From Hirundichthys speculiger (Eukaryota > Chordata > Actinopteri > Beloniformes > Exocoetidae): a DNA stretch of 64,000 bases. Shown piece by piece: positions 1-10,906 of this stretch. Position 1 is the first letter of the stretch, and each line of letters starts with the position of its first letter. Location: assembly GCA_018398805.1 (NCBI GenBank), contig JAGFBZ010000935.1:124001-188000 (forward strand). Direction: 5' to 3'. A model generated the notes under the pieces. That model did not search any database, was not told where the DNA came from, and saw only the letters and a program-made list of their open reading frames with translations. The position numbers and the translations under genes were made by a program.

Positions 1-1170
1 GATTCTGTGTTTTACTTATGGAGTCATCTTGGTTCGGTGCCCACACAGAAGAGCTACAGAGTAGCTGCAATGGGAATTAAATATTATTCAGTCTAGCCTT
101 GTTATTGTCTAACCATTTTGTGTGGTGAATTGCTACCAAAGTATTGTGTCTGACACCTTAGGTTCCCACTGTCTTACAAAGCTGCAAGGCTGTTTTTCTG
201 TATGCCACATTTATTTTGTCTCATGTATTCTGGTATGCCCTTGTTAAAACAATTGTACTACTGATGCTCTTGGTCATTCTACATCGATCTGCTGAGATGT
301 ATGTATGACTCCTTTGCATGCAATGGATATTAAATATTCGCTCAAATCTAGTAATTGGCAAGTCTTTGTTTTTACATTTTATTATATTATATTATAGATA
401 ATATAGTCACCAGGTGGTTAAAAAAATATAGGGTTTGATATTGTTTTTTCCACAACAGTAGTCACAGTGCTAAACAGTCTCTATTAATAGAACGTTTGTC
501 TAATTGTGGATTGATTGATGCCTAAACAGATCTGTATCCCTTTCAAGGCTTATACAGACCAACTGTTCTTGATTATCTGTCTGCAGACATTTTGTAAGGC
601 ATGGTTCACATCAGCAGATGGAAAAGCAAACTCGATATGTTAGTGTCTTTTGTTAATCAAATTTGCACTAAACTACGCTTCCAAACTAATTCCATTAACT
701 AGACTCCAGGTGTGCAAACCACTGACTGTAAATACATTTTTTTTTAAGTAGTTAGTGTATGGGTTCCTCCAGAACTGAATGTTTAATAGCCTTGTTCAAT
801 AAAAACACAAAAAATAATTATTTTGTGTGTTATGTATGAGCTGATATGTGTTTGTCTATTCTTGTGACTGAGAAGGAGATCAGATTACATTAATGCAGAC
901 ACCAGCTAATTCCAAGAGGTTTACGTAGCATTTCTGTAGTAATCAGTCTAAATCCTTTGTCTTGAGTCTGAAGTGTGGGCCACATCAGGATATTTACATG
1001 GAAATTAAGTAGCTTGTTTACTGGACCAATGGAGAACAGAGGTCATAAAATAAGCAGCAGCAAACAGCTTCAGTTCGAGTGTGAATTATTGATATGATGG
1101 TGGGCATTAGCCCTCAGGCATGAGCACTCACACACACTCACACACCCTTATTGTCATGGGCACAGTGCAG
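1..1170. other. Unique AT-rich noncoding DNA
   Basis: No open frame with coding character, no transposon termini and no tRNA-like boxes were seen. Short A/T runs and an AATAAA-like motif near 798 occur, but nothing ties them to a transcript. Likely intergenic or intronic. Confidence 0.6.
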
Positions 1171-1171
1171 A

Positions 1172-1193
1172 AACACACACACACACGTGTGTG

Positions 1194-1242
<49 letters not shown>
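1172..1242. repeat. Compound microsatellite (CA)n-(TG)n-(TA)n
   Basis: A CA run passes through a short GTGT/GTAT bridge into about 45 bases of pure TA. The small open frame across it, with a Tyr-Ile repeat, is produced by the TA run and is not a gene. Confidence 0.95.
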
Positions 1243-1244
<2 letters not shown>

Positions 1245-2903
1245 CCTTATACCTGAAGTTATAAGCTATTTCAGCACAGATTTTCATGAATCCATTGCAG
1301 CATTGTTTTTACTTTTATGTAACTATTTCTTCTGAAAACATGACATTGAATAATACTTAGAAAAAGCAAGTGTAAAACTTTAGATTATAAAAACAACTCT
1401 TTTCCTTTGTTTCTGTAATAGGAGTAAATGTGAGTCATTACTGTGAAGCCAGTGCAGCATGGAAAATATGATTACTGACCAATTAAATCTGCAAACTGGC
1501 TCCTTAAAAGATTCTTATACTTACAATCTGTTTACTTTGAGCATGATGAACACTTAAAAAGGCTGTAAAAGCTTAACTTGAAGACTGTAAAACTTTGTTA
1601 TCAGAACAACAGATACAGTTGAAACTCTAAACTTGATGGTCACTTTTCTGTGCTGAAACGGTGTGTAATCACAAAAAAAATGTGTGCATCTTTCCCAGCA
1701 CATTCTTCTGTCCTTCTTGTTTTGATAGTTAGTGGTAAATTAAAATTAAAATTGACTATGAAGGATGCAGAAGACGGGAGAGCAGATCACATCATTTCAC
1801 ATGATACAGTCCTATTATTGGTTTTCTTTTATGCAAATATGAATGTATTGTTTTGCTCTTTGTGTTTTTGTGTTTCCATTTTGACATCATGACTTGGACT
1901 TTGCTTCATCGTGCTATTCTGATCAAAAAAATGAAAATGTCTAATCGTTTAGAGTTATTCAATCATCAATGCTAGCACAAGATATGTTTTGCAGAAGGTC
2001 AGTTAGTTGTGGAAAAGTCTGTATTTCTTGCATTTTTTTAAGCTTTACCTTTGGTGTGTTCTGAAAATCAGAACAAAGAGTATGAATAAAAGGCAACAAA
2101 TTAATCATTTACCAGTCCTCCTGCCATGTGCAACATGATGGATCTCCTGCCTTTGTTGGAAACAAGAACTCTTTATTTCTATAGTAAGTGCATCTGCTCC
2201 CAACCCCTCTCTGTATTTCTTTCTTTTTTTTTGTTTTTAATTTTCAATCTTCATCTTTCTCCTTGACATTCCTTCAACACAGACAGTTTTTGTCATCTGA
2301 CTGCTTTGTTTCAGCAGCAATGGTTTGATTTCAAAGAGACTGGGGAATAGTGGAATAATGGAAAAATAAAAATAAGGATGAACACCTGCGGTACTGGAAA
2401 TGAAATATGGAACTGAATTGGAACTGAAATGTGGGCTGGAAGCTGCTGGCCTTTTTGTTGCTTGTTTTGTCTGACTGTCAACTGTGTAATTAACCATTAT
2501 GCTTGGAGGGATTCATGAAGAACAGACAAAGCCAAGCTGTTACTGACTCTTGGAATAACAAGCAAACTCTCATGAGTCACAGTGATAAGGTTAGCCTCCT
2601 GTCTATATTTCTGAGATTAGAATTGCTAAGGAGAAATAAAACAAAGAAATTTAACATTACAAATGGTATCTATTTTATCTAAATGAAACTACAGCTTTAT
2701 AGGATTGGAATACTAAAGTGGCATGCAGGTACTGAGCTGAATTTTGCATTCCCTGACAACCTCTATCCAAAACTTTAAAATATACATCTACTCATAACCT
2801 TTTTACTCAAGCTAAATGTTTTTATGCTGTTACAAACTGCGCAGTAAGTCATGCAGAATTTGTAAAAAAGTAGTCCACTAATCCATCTGTGAAGACTGAA
2901 GTA
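1243..2903. other. Unique noncoding DNA
   Basis: Low-complexity A/T-rich sequence with scattered stops in all frames. No repeat family or splice-bounded exon was recognised. Confidence 0.55.
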
Positions 2904-2911
2904 ATGAAATA

Positions 2912-3197
2912 TAGAGATGCGCGGATGAACCGCGCACCCGCGGGCGGAGCAGATAATCCGCATATCGGGCGGATGACTCATCAAAAAAATAATACTTTTA
3001 TTAAATTCGGGCGGGTTGCGGTTGAAGCACTCAAATAATAATAATAAGAAAAAATATTTTACATATTATTAAAAAGGATGGCGGGTCGGTTCGGTTTTGA
3101 AAATTGGTAAAAAAACGTTCCTGCAAATGGATAGCGGGCGGATAGAGATTTCAAGAAGCGGTTGCGGGTTAAAATATACGTCATCCGCGCATCTCTA
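2912..3197. mobile_element. hAT-type MITE, 286 bp, with inverted termini
   Basis: The ends are inverted copies: TAGAGATGCGCGGATG at 2912 and its complement ending at 3197. The 8 bases outside each end (2904-2911 atgaaata, 3198-3205 atgaaaac) agree at 6 of 8 positions, fitting the 8-bp target duplication of hAT elements. The interior has GC-rich CGGGCGG motifs near both ends and no open frame, so it is non-autonomous. The high CG density stands out from the AT-rich flanks. Confidence 0.8.
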
Positions 3198-3216
3198 ATG
3201 AAAACATAATCTAACC

Positions 3217-3605
3217 CAGTGGTCCCCAACCTTTTTGTAATTGTGACCGGTCAACGCCTTGACTCTATTTCCGCGGGGGGGGGGGGGGCTTCCTTGTTAC
3301 TTGTTGCATTATGGGAACATCCTCTGTACCCATTAATTAGATAACAAAAAAAAAAACAAAAAACAAAAGCTCGTGCAGAGTGGGCTTGGTACGTGGGAAT
3401 CACCTGTTGTAAATAAATCCATATTTCAAGTAGGACTCCTGGTATTATCTGTTAGAAGCTTTATTTTTCTTGGAAGTCGTAGCCTGATCTTCTTTCTCTT
3501 CACTGTGCATTTTCCCCTTCACAAGGAAACTTTCTAAAGAAGTCTGTTTCTTACCCATTTTGCATTTTGCTAAAATTTTCGATGCTCAAGTGACCAAGAT
3601 GTCTT
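3217..3605 (-). mobile_element. hAT relic, internally deleted, with transposase N-terminal piece
   Basis: Begins with CAGTGGTCCCCAACC, a terminus typical of vertebrate hAT (Charlie/ZBED-like) elements. From about 3390 to 3602 it matches, in opposite orientation, a second copy at 47838-48060. In that copy the sense strand encodes a Tyr-Leu-Lys-Tyr-Gly-Phe block seen just before the zinc finger in ZBED5-like transposases. Here the coding sense is minus. Most of the transposase between this block and the 3217 terminus is missing. A G-run lies at 3276-3289. Confidence 0.6.
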
Positions 3606-4721
3606 GCATTAGAGGCAGCATCTTACTTTCAACCCAGAGAGCAGAGATGAGATTCCAACCTTTTCCAGCTCTTATCCATGGCCTCAGATTTTGATCCTTG
3701 CTGCTTTATTGTTGTGTTTGCACTTGAATATTTCAGTAAAGAATCTGGAGATTTTTTCAAACGCTGACAATAATTTCAAATCAGAAGACGTACTGGTCCT
3801 GTAGAGAACAGTCTGTAAAACTCTGCTCACATATTTTAAGAATTAATATTCAAAAATGAATTAAATGCTGCTTCACCTGTTTAAATGGACACATTTCCTC
3901 TGGTGCTTGGATGCTCAGTCATTTGGTTTCAGCCTCTTAGTCTATTCAGAGCAGTGAACAGATGTCCCAATCGAACAGCTTTAGGGTCTCTAATTTTAAT
4001 GAGGATTCATTTTGTTTTTCACTATTTCCTGATATGTACAATCTTAGAATTGAAAGAGTGTGTGCTTTCTGTTGTACATGACTGTACCTCCCTTCTTTAT
4101 CTGATCACATTAATTCAAGCTAGTCTTACACTCAGTTTTTCATTTTAGACCATTAATTCATGTTGCTCATTGTATTGTTTTCAGCAAGAGCCAGCCGTAT
4201 TTGTATAAAGGTGGCCATTAAAGATAAGGTATGAGATATAGTTGTCTATTTCTCTGAACAAATTTGTTACATGGAAAACTTTTACAAAAAGAGCCAGTGA
4301 GCTTCATAAGCAACAAAATATAAATCTGGTTCTTTTACTTCTCCTTCAGTGACCAAAGCTACTAGTCATGTCACTTTAGCTTCCTCATTAAAGCAGGTGG
4401 TTTAGTGAGATAATGAATCTTGCCTCACACCTCAATTAACAAGTTTCTGCTCACCACAAATCACTGGCCCCAATATAAAGTTCAAGCAGTTCCTTAAATT
4501 ACTTGCTTTAATTACTTACTTGAAATTTAATCACCTTTTAGATTAAACTCAATCTGAGGAGTAATATCAACACTATTAATCGTGTAAGGTAATGCTGGAG
4601 GATCGTGTAGAGCCATTTAGCCTGCAGTGACTTTAGATTATCAGCAAGTTATGTGATGACTACCATTTGCAGTGAGATGAGTTTTAGTTTTATTTCAAGC
4701 ACATTCTACTGGGCCACAATG
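3606..4721. other. Unique noncoding DNA with one splice-bounded island
   Basis: Mostly AT-rich with no repeat recognised. A 44-base stretch at 4185-4228 lies between a good acceptor (tttgttttcag context) and a gtatga donor and is open in one frame; see the findings. It is not called as a gene. Confidence 0.5.
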
Positions 4722-4742
4722 ACACACACACACACACACACA
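4722..4742. repeat. (CA)n microsatellite
   Basis: About ten CA dinucleotides in an otherwise unique context. Confidence 0.95.
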
Positions 4743-4886
4743 TACTTTTTTCACTGTCAGACATTAAATCAGACTAAACTTTTCCTGTTTTCGGTCAGTT
4801 GGGATTGTTAAAATGATTTCTATTTGCTAACTGTCAGAATAATGAGAGACAGAATTTTCTAGATTTTTATTTAATACTTTCTTCAT

Positions 4887-5216
4887 GTGTAAATGTCTGA
4901 CTTTGAAGAAAGTCAGACATTTACATACACTAGGATTACTACATGTTGAAATAAAATTGTGGAAACCCAGATGATGTCATGGCTTTGGAAGCTTGTGATA
5001 GGTTAATTGGCATCTAAGTTAGTTAGAATCACATCTGTGGATGTATTTTTAAGTACATCTCAACCACACTGCATCCTTGTCAAAAGAAATCAGCCAAGAT
5101 ATCAGCATGAGAATTGTGGCCCTCCACAAGTTTGGTTCACCCTTGGGTATAATTTCCAGATGCCTGAAAGTGCCATGTTCATTTGTTCAAACAGCTGTGT
5201 CAAATACAACTGAGAC
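4887..5216 (+). mobile_element. Sleeping-Beauty-like Tc1 element, 5' fragment
   Basis: From about 4903 the sequence follows the left end of fish Tc1 elements of the Sleeping Beauty kind: a terminal motif ending in CATTTACATACACTAGG, then the start of the transposase region. On the plus strand near 5075-5210 one can read Ser-Lys-Glu-Ile-Ser-Gln-Asp-style text and the helix-turn-helix part (Ile-Val-Ala-Leu-His-Lys-Phe-Gly), in more than one frame. The match stops near 5216, before the catalytic domain, so this is a truncated relic. The terminus is doubled head to head (see the hairpin at 4889-4924). Confidence 0.75.
4889..4924. repeat. 16-bp perfect hairpin at the Tc1 left end
   Basis: Arms 4889-4904 and 4909-4924 are exact inverted copies separated by GAAG. 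The right arm is the transposon terminus, so the left arm is an inverted duplicate of that terminus. Confidence 0.9.
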
Positions 5217-5235
5217 TGGAGTAATGTGAGTACTA

Positions 5236-5520
5236 GGGATGTAACAGTATGGAAAATTTGAAATCTCGATTATAGTGAGCAAAATACAGTTTACGATATT
5301 ATCCTGGTATTCTTGATTGCTGTATAGATGTCCAAAAACCACAGACATTAAAATAATTCCACTAAATCTTGTGATTTTCTTTTCATACTAAAACAGAAGC
5401 CAAAATCTTATCAAAATGAAACTTTCACATTAAAAGGACAAACAACTGGCACAGAAAGCAATTTTATTTTAAATAAACAAAATAAAATATAGGAACAAAC
5501 TTGTTTGTCTGGTGCAAGAT
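5236..5520 (+). mobile_element. Possible hAT-like terminus and subterminal region
   Basis: TAGGGATGTAACAGTATGG at 5236 resembles the terminus of a widespread fish hAT-like repeat, and the following text continues like that family (AAATCTCGATTATAG, then TTACGATATTA). No matching inverted terminus was found downstream, so it is a one-ended relic and the right boundary is arbitrary. Confidence 0.4.
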
Positions 5521-6006
5521 TAAATGAACACTCAAAATATGCAAACAATTATCAGGAAAAACAAATTATATTGCAACTTCAAATGAAATCTACTTTGGAC
5601 TTTAAGCTGAACCTTAAATAGGTATGTGCAAATAAAATAACAGTAACTTGTACAAATTACAATAAAATGTAAACACAAATACTTTGGGGTGTCATCTTTC
5701 ATTAGAGCTCTCATTGATGACTGTGTGTTGAAGCATTCAGGTGTTACAACAGGCTTTTGATGTTGGTATGTCCAGGTATTATTCAAGTGTCCATTTGGTG
5801 ACTCCAAATGGAAAACTTTGGATAATGCCTAGATAATGCCTAGACATACAATCACAGACAATCATCTCTGCTGTGGCTGATCGTCAGAAAACTGTGCATC
5901 CACCGTGTTCTGCCGAGACAGAAAGGTTCTGCTTCTGGTTTTACTGCTTCTGCTGGATGAAGCTGCGGTGACGGTGTTGTTGTGGAGGGAGGCAGTCCTA
6001 TTCAAG

Positions 6007-6312
6007 ATGGAGCTGAGAAGCTACTTCAGGCTAACTCACCTGAGACGTAGTGGTACCTTTCCTGGCCAGTACCAGTCCACAACCTTTACAAGGTTGGAGA
6101 TGGTCAGTCAAAACGGGGAGGAAGTGGAGATTGCTGGGGTGATGGATGGTCCTGAAAAGGGGCTCCTAGAGCTGCTGCTGGTCAGCAATGAAATCCTCTA
6201 CATAAAGGAGGAGTTGTGGGAGCCTTTTGAGGCCATCCTTGTAGAGGGAAATGTGAAGGCGGTGGTAAATAGGGAGGGGCAACGGGTGTCCAAAATTGAA
6301 CTGATTAAGTGA
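6007..6312 (+). CDS. Unidentified open reading frame, 101 codons
   Basis: I do not recognise this protein. The first ATG is at 6007. The same frame is open upstream to about 5881, giving a leucine-rich stretch that lacks an ATG. Codon use favours G/C in third positions and the predicted product is charged and mixed (many Glu, Val, Leu), unlike neighbouring AT-rich frames. It begins MELRSYFRLTHLRR and ends VSKIELIK at a TGA. No signal peptide, zinc finger or catalytic motif is obvious. It lies 154 bases upstream of a SINE and 3' of a hAT-like relic. It could be a single exon of a host gene, a retrocopy, or the ORF of an unrecognised mobile element. No promoter or polyadenylation signal was assigned. 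Confidence 0.3.
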   Translation: MELRSYFRLTHLRRSGTFPGQYQSTTFTRLEMVSQNGEEVEIAGVMDGPEKGLLELLLVSNEILYIKEELWEPFEAILVEGNVKAVVNREGQRVSKIELIK

Positions 6313-6466
6313 TTTCGTTCTTTTGTTTTCTCCTTATTTCCTTAGTTCCAGTCGTTTCCATGTTTTTGCTGTTTAAGCAATTTTTCTCTTAATATTTTGT
6401 TTTGAAGACTTTTTATGGATTTGTGTTACAATTTTGAGATGTTTTCTCATTAAAAAATATTTTACT

Positions 6467-6745
6467 GTGGGTGGCTGTGGCTCAGTTGGTAGAGCGGGTT
6501 GTCTTGTCACTGAAAAGTTGCTGGTTCGATCCCGGCTCCAACTGTCCACATGCCAAAGTGTCCCTGGGCAAGACACTGAACCCTCACTTGCCCCCAGTGG
6601 GTTGGCAGCACCTTGCATGGCAGCTGCTGCCCACTGGTGTATGAATGTGTGTGTGAATGGGTGAATGAGAGGCCAAATGTAAACCGCTTTGAGGGCACCT
6701 TGGTGCTGATAAAGCGGTATATAAGTGCAGTCCATTTACCATTTG
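6467..6745 (+). mobile_element. tRNA-derived SINE, near full length
   Basis: The head has a pol III A box (TGGCTCAGTTGGT, 6478-6490) and B box (GGTTCGATCCC, 6523-6533). The body has the fish SINE motif GGGCAAGACACTGAACCC, then GTGTGAATGGGTGAATGAGA and a 3' end reading AAGCGGTATATAAGTGCAGT. The tail resembles that of fish V-SINE-type elements, an inference from memory. Open frames across it on both strands are not genes. A second, 3'-truncated copy is at 46055. Confidence 0.9.
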
Positions 6746-7084
6746 CATACCCATTAAAAAACACTTACAGAATAGTCATTTCTTTCTGCTCTTGTTATCA
6801 AATTTGAGTTGACAATGGGCAAGACTTCATTCTACAGCCTCATTTGAGTTTCCAGTTCATACCTCCATCCCTTCATGTGCAACGACAAAAAGAAAAAAAA
6901 AAATATTACAGGTGAGGGAAAAAAAAAATCTGTGTGTTCCAACTTCAATAACTCCATACTAGTTATGGTTATAATACGTTTGACTGTTGATTGTAAAAAT
7001 TCAGTGTTACTTTTACAGAGAGGTCAAGAGGCCAAGCTTTTCCATTCACTCCAAAGGGTTCAAGAATAGCCTCTAATTTAATTT
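6746..7084. other. Noncoding spacer
   Basis: AT-rich with A-runs at 6887-6902 and 6920-6930. No feature seen. Confidence 0.6.
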
Positions 7085-7560
7085 GGGTATGCCTTTTACA
7101 TGCGTTTCAGACATTTAGGAGGTGGACTGTTACTCAGTGCTCTTTTTATGCTATAGCACAATATAAAACCAGACTGGAATTTCTCTGAAATGCCATAGAG
7201 GTCAAGGGATGATTGCAGTTGTTCATAAACTTTTGACAGGAAAGGAAGCTTGGAAATTGGCCTGCAATTCAAAAGAACAGAAGTATCGAGATTGGCCTTT
7301 TTGAAGAGGGGCTGACCAGCAGCGTGTTTGAAGGCAGCTGTAACACAGCCTGACCTCAGAGATGAGTTAATCAGGTCAGCAACACATGGCCCTATGCTGT
7401 TGAAAACATCCTTAAAGATCTGAGAAGGGATTGTGTCAAGAGGCAGCTGGAAGGCCTCAGGTGCTCAACAATCTTTGTTAAAGTGGTTAAGGTGTTAAGG
7501 TGGAGACGCCGGCTCAAAATTCTCAAAAATAAATGGACAACTAGAGGGAGGTGCAGAATA
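7085..7560 (-). pseudogene. L2-like LINE reverse transcriptase fragment, 5' RT region
   Basis: Read on the minus strand, the segment encodes the start of a non-LTR reverse transcriptase: a Leu-Asp-(Thr/Pro)-Ile-Pro-type entry, Ile-Asn-Ser-Ser-Leu, a Phe-Lys-His-Ala block, then Asn-(Phe/Cys)-Arg-Pro-Ile-Ser-Lys-Leu-Pro-Phe-Leu-Ser-Lys and a Glu-Lys-Phe-Gln-Ser-Gly-Phe block. These follow the order of RT motifs 0-2 in fish L2-like LINEs. The frame shifts near 7440 and the catalytic Asp-Asp box is absent. It is a dead internal fragment, antisense to the window. Confidence 0.75.
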
Positions 7561-9577
7561 CAAAAGAAAAAAAAGAGGGAGAAGACCTGATAGAAGCAAT
7601 CCAAGAAATCTGTCACAAAGCATTTGTCAAAGCATAATACCATTTGAGTCACATGGATTCATAAAATAGTGAAGAGTTTTAAAAAGAAACTGAGGTTTGT
7701 TAGAGTTGTTTGATATAAGGTTAGTTAAAAACTGCGTCTTTGAAACACTTTATTTATTACAGCTGCATAAAATAATTTTATTATTGTTTCTTTGAAACAC
7801 CGTGTCAGCATCTGACCTCAGCTGTACTTTAATGTGAATTAATTCTGTGAGTGCAGCTTGTTCTCTGAATTCCATTACTGTCAATCCAGAGTAGATGATT
7901 AAAACATTCTTCTTTCTCTCTGCAGACTGTAGCTGTATGTGGGAGGTCGCCTCTCAAGAATCTGAGAGACCAATTTCCATTTTATGTCCTGCTGTGACAC
8001 CAACAGGAATTATTGTGACCTCCCAGATTGATTGGCTGGGACATCTTTTGCAAGTGTTCATGAATTGGAGTGGAGTTAATCCTTCTCTGTCTCGTTCCTG
8101 CTTCATATTTACCTTCCCGAGAGCTGACTTGCGTTAAAGATAAGGAGCACAGCTCCCTTGTCTCTCTGGTCACGGGAACAATTCTGAGCCCAGCTGATAA
8201 ACCTTGCCTTTGAGGAGACTTTCTTGTTCAAACCTCAACCTTCATTTTCTCACTGGTTATCCCTCAGTCAATCAGCAGCTAATTAAGAATATATCCTGCT
8301 GGTGCTCTTTACCACCCACTCTCTTAAACTTCTTGCATGAATTTCCTGGTCTGAACATTCATTTTCATATGTGGCTGTTGACAGCGAGGCCATAATACAT
8401 TGAGCTAATGAAGCTGTAAAACCTGCTTACAAGATTAAAACATCTTGATTTACCTTCATTCAAAATGGGCCTTTTAGTGTATAATGACTGAATGGCATGA
8501 TGTTGTTTTTTACTATTACTTTTATAATTAGTTGTATTCCTCAAAGGTGAGACCTCATCACAATGATTATTGTGTGTCATGGTAACCAAGTAAAAAAAAT
8601 ACACTTTTCTGAGAAAAATTACTCCTGAAGGGCTATTTTTCTCAAATAGCAGAAAAGCGATTACACATTTTCTTTCTATCATGGTACCTATCCCTGCAGC
8701 CTTTTTAAAAACTTTATATGGAAAACAGTAGCCTTCATAATCAGCTTCGGCAAAGATCTACAGATTTTGTGCTGGACTTTTTAAACAATGTTAAAAGACC
8801 TGACACTGTTTATTTACTATGTTGTAGTGTTCTCGTGCAGGGTGTATGGAAACTCTGACTAAACACCAAGTTAAACCGATGCCAATGAAGACAGAGTCGT
8901 AGTAAGCTTGACCATTTACTGTCACACTTCTTCAAAGACAATTGGTGAAAACTGTAAATAAAGCGATACAAAAATAATAAGCATCTGTGTTTTTAGCTAA
9001 ACATTGCATTGTACATAAGCGTAAACAAACTTGTTTTTAACTAATCGATCAAATATAATTTTTAACAAAATAACCTCTAATATATATTGTTTGACTTATT
9101 CAAAATCATATAAATCAACTTACGGCATTGCATCTTTGATGATTAACAGAGGATTGCAGAGGATTGCTCCAGGAGCATGCAGCACATTTCTCATGCAAGA
9201 CCAGGAAAACAGGAAGTAACTGACAGGAAGTGACCTAACAGGATGTGTTGTCACTCTGCTACAAAATAAAAGACTCAGATGCAGTTACATCTTAAATATT
9301 TAACAGTAGAAAAATAATTCACTTATTTTAATTTAACAAGTGACTAAACTATGTGTTAACAGATAAAGATAAATTTGAAAGTTATAGAAATTGCCTTCAA
9401 GGCGACACATATGTCACTGTGGAGGAAATGTTTATTTGTTTTATTCATCGTGTAATTTTGTTTATTTTATTTGTCTTTAATAATATGTTTAAAAGTAATT
9501 TGTCTTTCTTAACAAGACCAATACACATCATAATCAACAGACTGAATGTTTGACAAAAGGCGGGGGGGGGAGTCAGC
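7561..9577. other. Unique noncoding DNA
   Basis: No repeat family recognised. An acceptor-like tract at about 7907-7925 is followed by a frame open for about 70 codons to 8137, noted in the findings only. A run of G at 9562-9570 ends the stretch. Confidence 0.5.
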
Positions 9578-9976
9578 TGTGATTCATTGATCAAGGAAAC
9601 ACAAGCAGGGGTCAGATTCTGAATAAGCATTCCTTAATTCAATTATCATCAAGTATCTAACCTCTTGATCAAGGAACTGTATAATGTCCCTTAATTCAGT
9701 TATCACTCTCATTTAAGACAAACGTCCCTTTGCCTTTCCCGCCACTTGCTGTGATCCACTCTGTATGCAAACCTGTAGAGGAATCAACATCTCTTTGTCT
9801 TGGTATAAAAGAGAACACCCTCTTTGTAAAGACAGAGTCCTCATTCAGTATTCTGTGGAATGCTGACTGACAGCTCGCCTTATGCTGGATAGGTTTTTTT
9901 TTTTTTTTCTTTTCTCTAATAAATTCTAATTTGATTTTCTCACCGAGATTGGATCTTATTTTTTTTCCACATTACA
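9578..9976 (+). mobile_element. Candidate solo LTR
   Basis: A roughly 400-bp stretch has LTR-like order. Two imperfect direct repeats of a TTGATCAAGGAA ... CCTTAATTCA(A/G)TTATCA module lie upstream (9587-9648 and 9665-9705). A TATA-like box follows (GGTATAAAAG near 9804), then an AATAAA signal near 9920 and an ...ATTACA end. TG at 9578 and CA at 9975 are possible termini. No internal retroelement genes and no clear target duplication were found, so the boundaries are tentative. Confidence 0.35.
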
Positions 9977-10085
9977 AGTTGGAGCAGTAACTTTTATTAA
10001 CATGTTTTTTTTTTTTTTTTAAATATCAAAAACTTACTTTTATCTTCAGAATGTTAGGAAACTGGAGCTAGGTTCACTTATTATT

Positions 10086-10230
10086 TCATAGTATTCCAAT
10101 AATGTGCGCAGGGAGTGGACCTGGATGGACTGGCCACTTGTCCAGGGTGTACCCCTGACTTTCCACTGTGACCCTGCATAGGATTAAGTGAGCATAGATA
10201 ATAGATGGAAGGATGGATGGATGGGTGTAA
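10086..10230 (-). repeat. Dispersed fish repeat, family A, antisense copy
   Basis: Contains the family-A text for a pitched 'consensus' block: GGACTGGCCACTTGTCCAGG, then GTGTACCCC, GTGACCCTGCATAGGAT and a GGAT-repeat end. Compared with the better copy at 23193 it is in reverse orientation. Family A is my label for the common fish repeat starting near CCATCCATTTTCTATACC. Confidence 0.75.
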
Positions 10231-10739
10231 AGTGAGTAAACAGGATCAATCCGTCTGGTAGGAGTCACACGTTAATGGACAATTTATTTTTCTTTTTTTT
10301 CTGTTTATATTTATATGGGAGGTCAGTCATTGTATTGTTCATTTATTTATTTTAATTTGTATAGGTGAATGGTGGTAAAAGTTAAAAACTGATTAGTCAA
10401 GTCAGAAAATTCAGCAGGTATTTGAGAATTAAGAGGAGACAGTGAGGTGACCGAAGGTCAAGTATATTTGTCAAAACAAAGGCCAGCTAGTTGGAATTTC
10501 ATGGATTGTTGGGTTCCAAGGATCTGGCAAAGAATAGGACAGAACAGGCAGAGGTACATAGTGTACATGGTGGGGAAGGAGGATCAGGTGGGGAGATTGG
10601 TTTGGAGATCATGAAACAATGTCTGGTGGGAACATACTGAGGCCAGTGGCTGATATGACGGGATGTGGAATGACAGTTAATTTAGTGACTGGCAAATAAA
10701 ATAGTCAGGAGAGAAGGTGTAGAAAAAAAGACCACCTGT

Positions 10740-10906
10740 GCTCTCTCTGGTTTGCTTGAGACTTCTGGATTGTGGGAGGGAGCCTGAGTACCTGGAGAAA
10801 ACCCACACAAGCAAAGGAGTCGCATGCAAACTACACATGATATCCGAGGCATGAAGCTTCCTGCTGTAGGGCAACATTGCTCATCACTGCACCACCGTGC
10901 TGCCTC
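10740..10906 (+). repeat. Dispersed repeat family A, 3' part
   Basis: Matches the 3' half of the 23193 copy: an ACTGTGGGAGGAAGCC-like block, GTACCTGGAGAAAACCCAC, CATGCAAACT, and a CTGCACCACCGTGCTGCC end. Diverged but clear. Confidence 0.8.

Noticed and set aside
3276..3289. G-run as a G-quadruplex regulatory site
   Set aside because: It is a homopolymer inside a transposon relic with no spaced G-tracts or nearby gene.
6478..6540. tRNA gene
   Set aside because: A and B boxes are present, but the sequence does not fold as a complete tRNA and continues into a SINE body.
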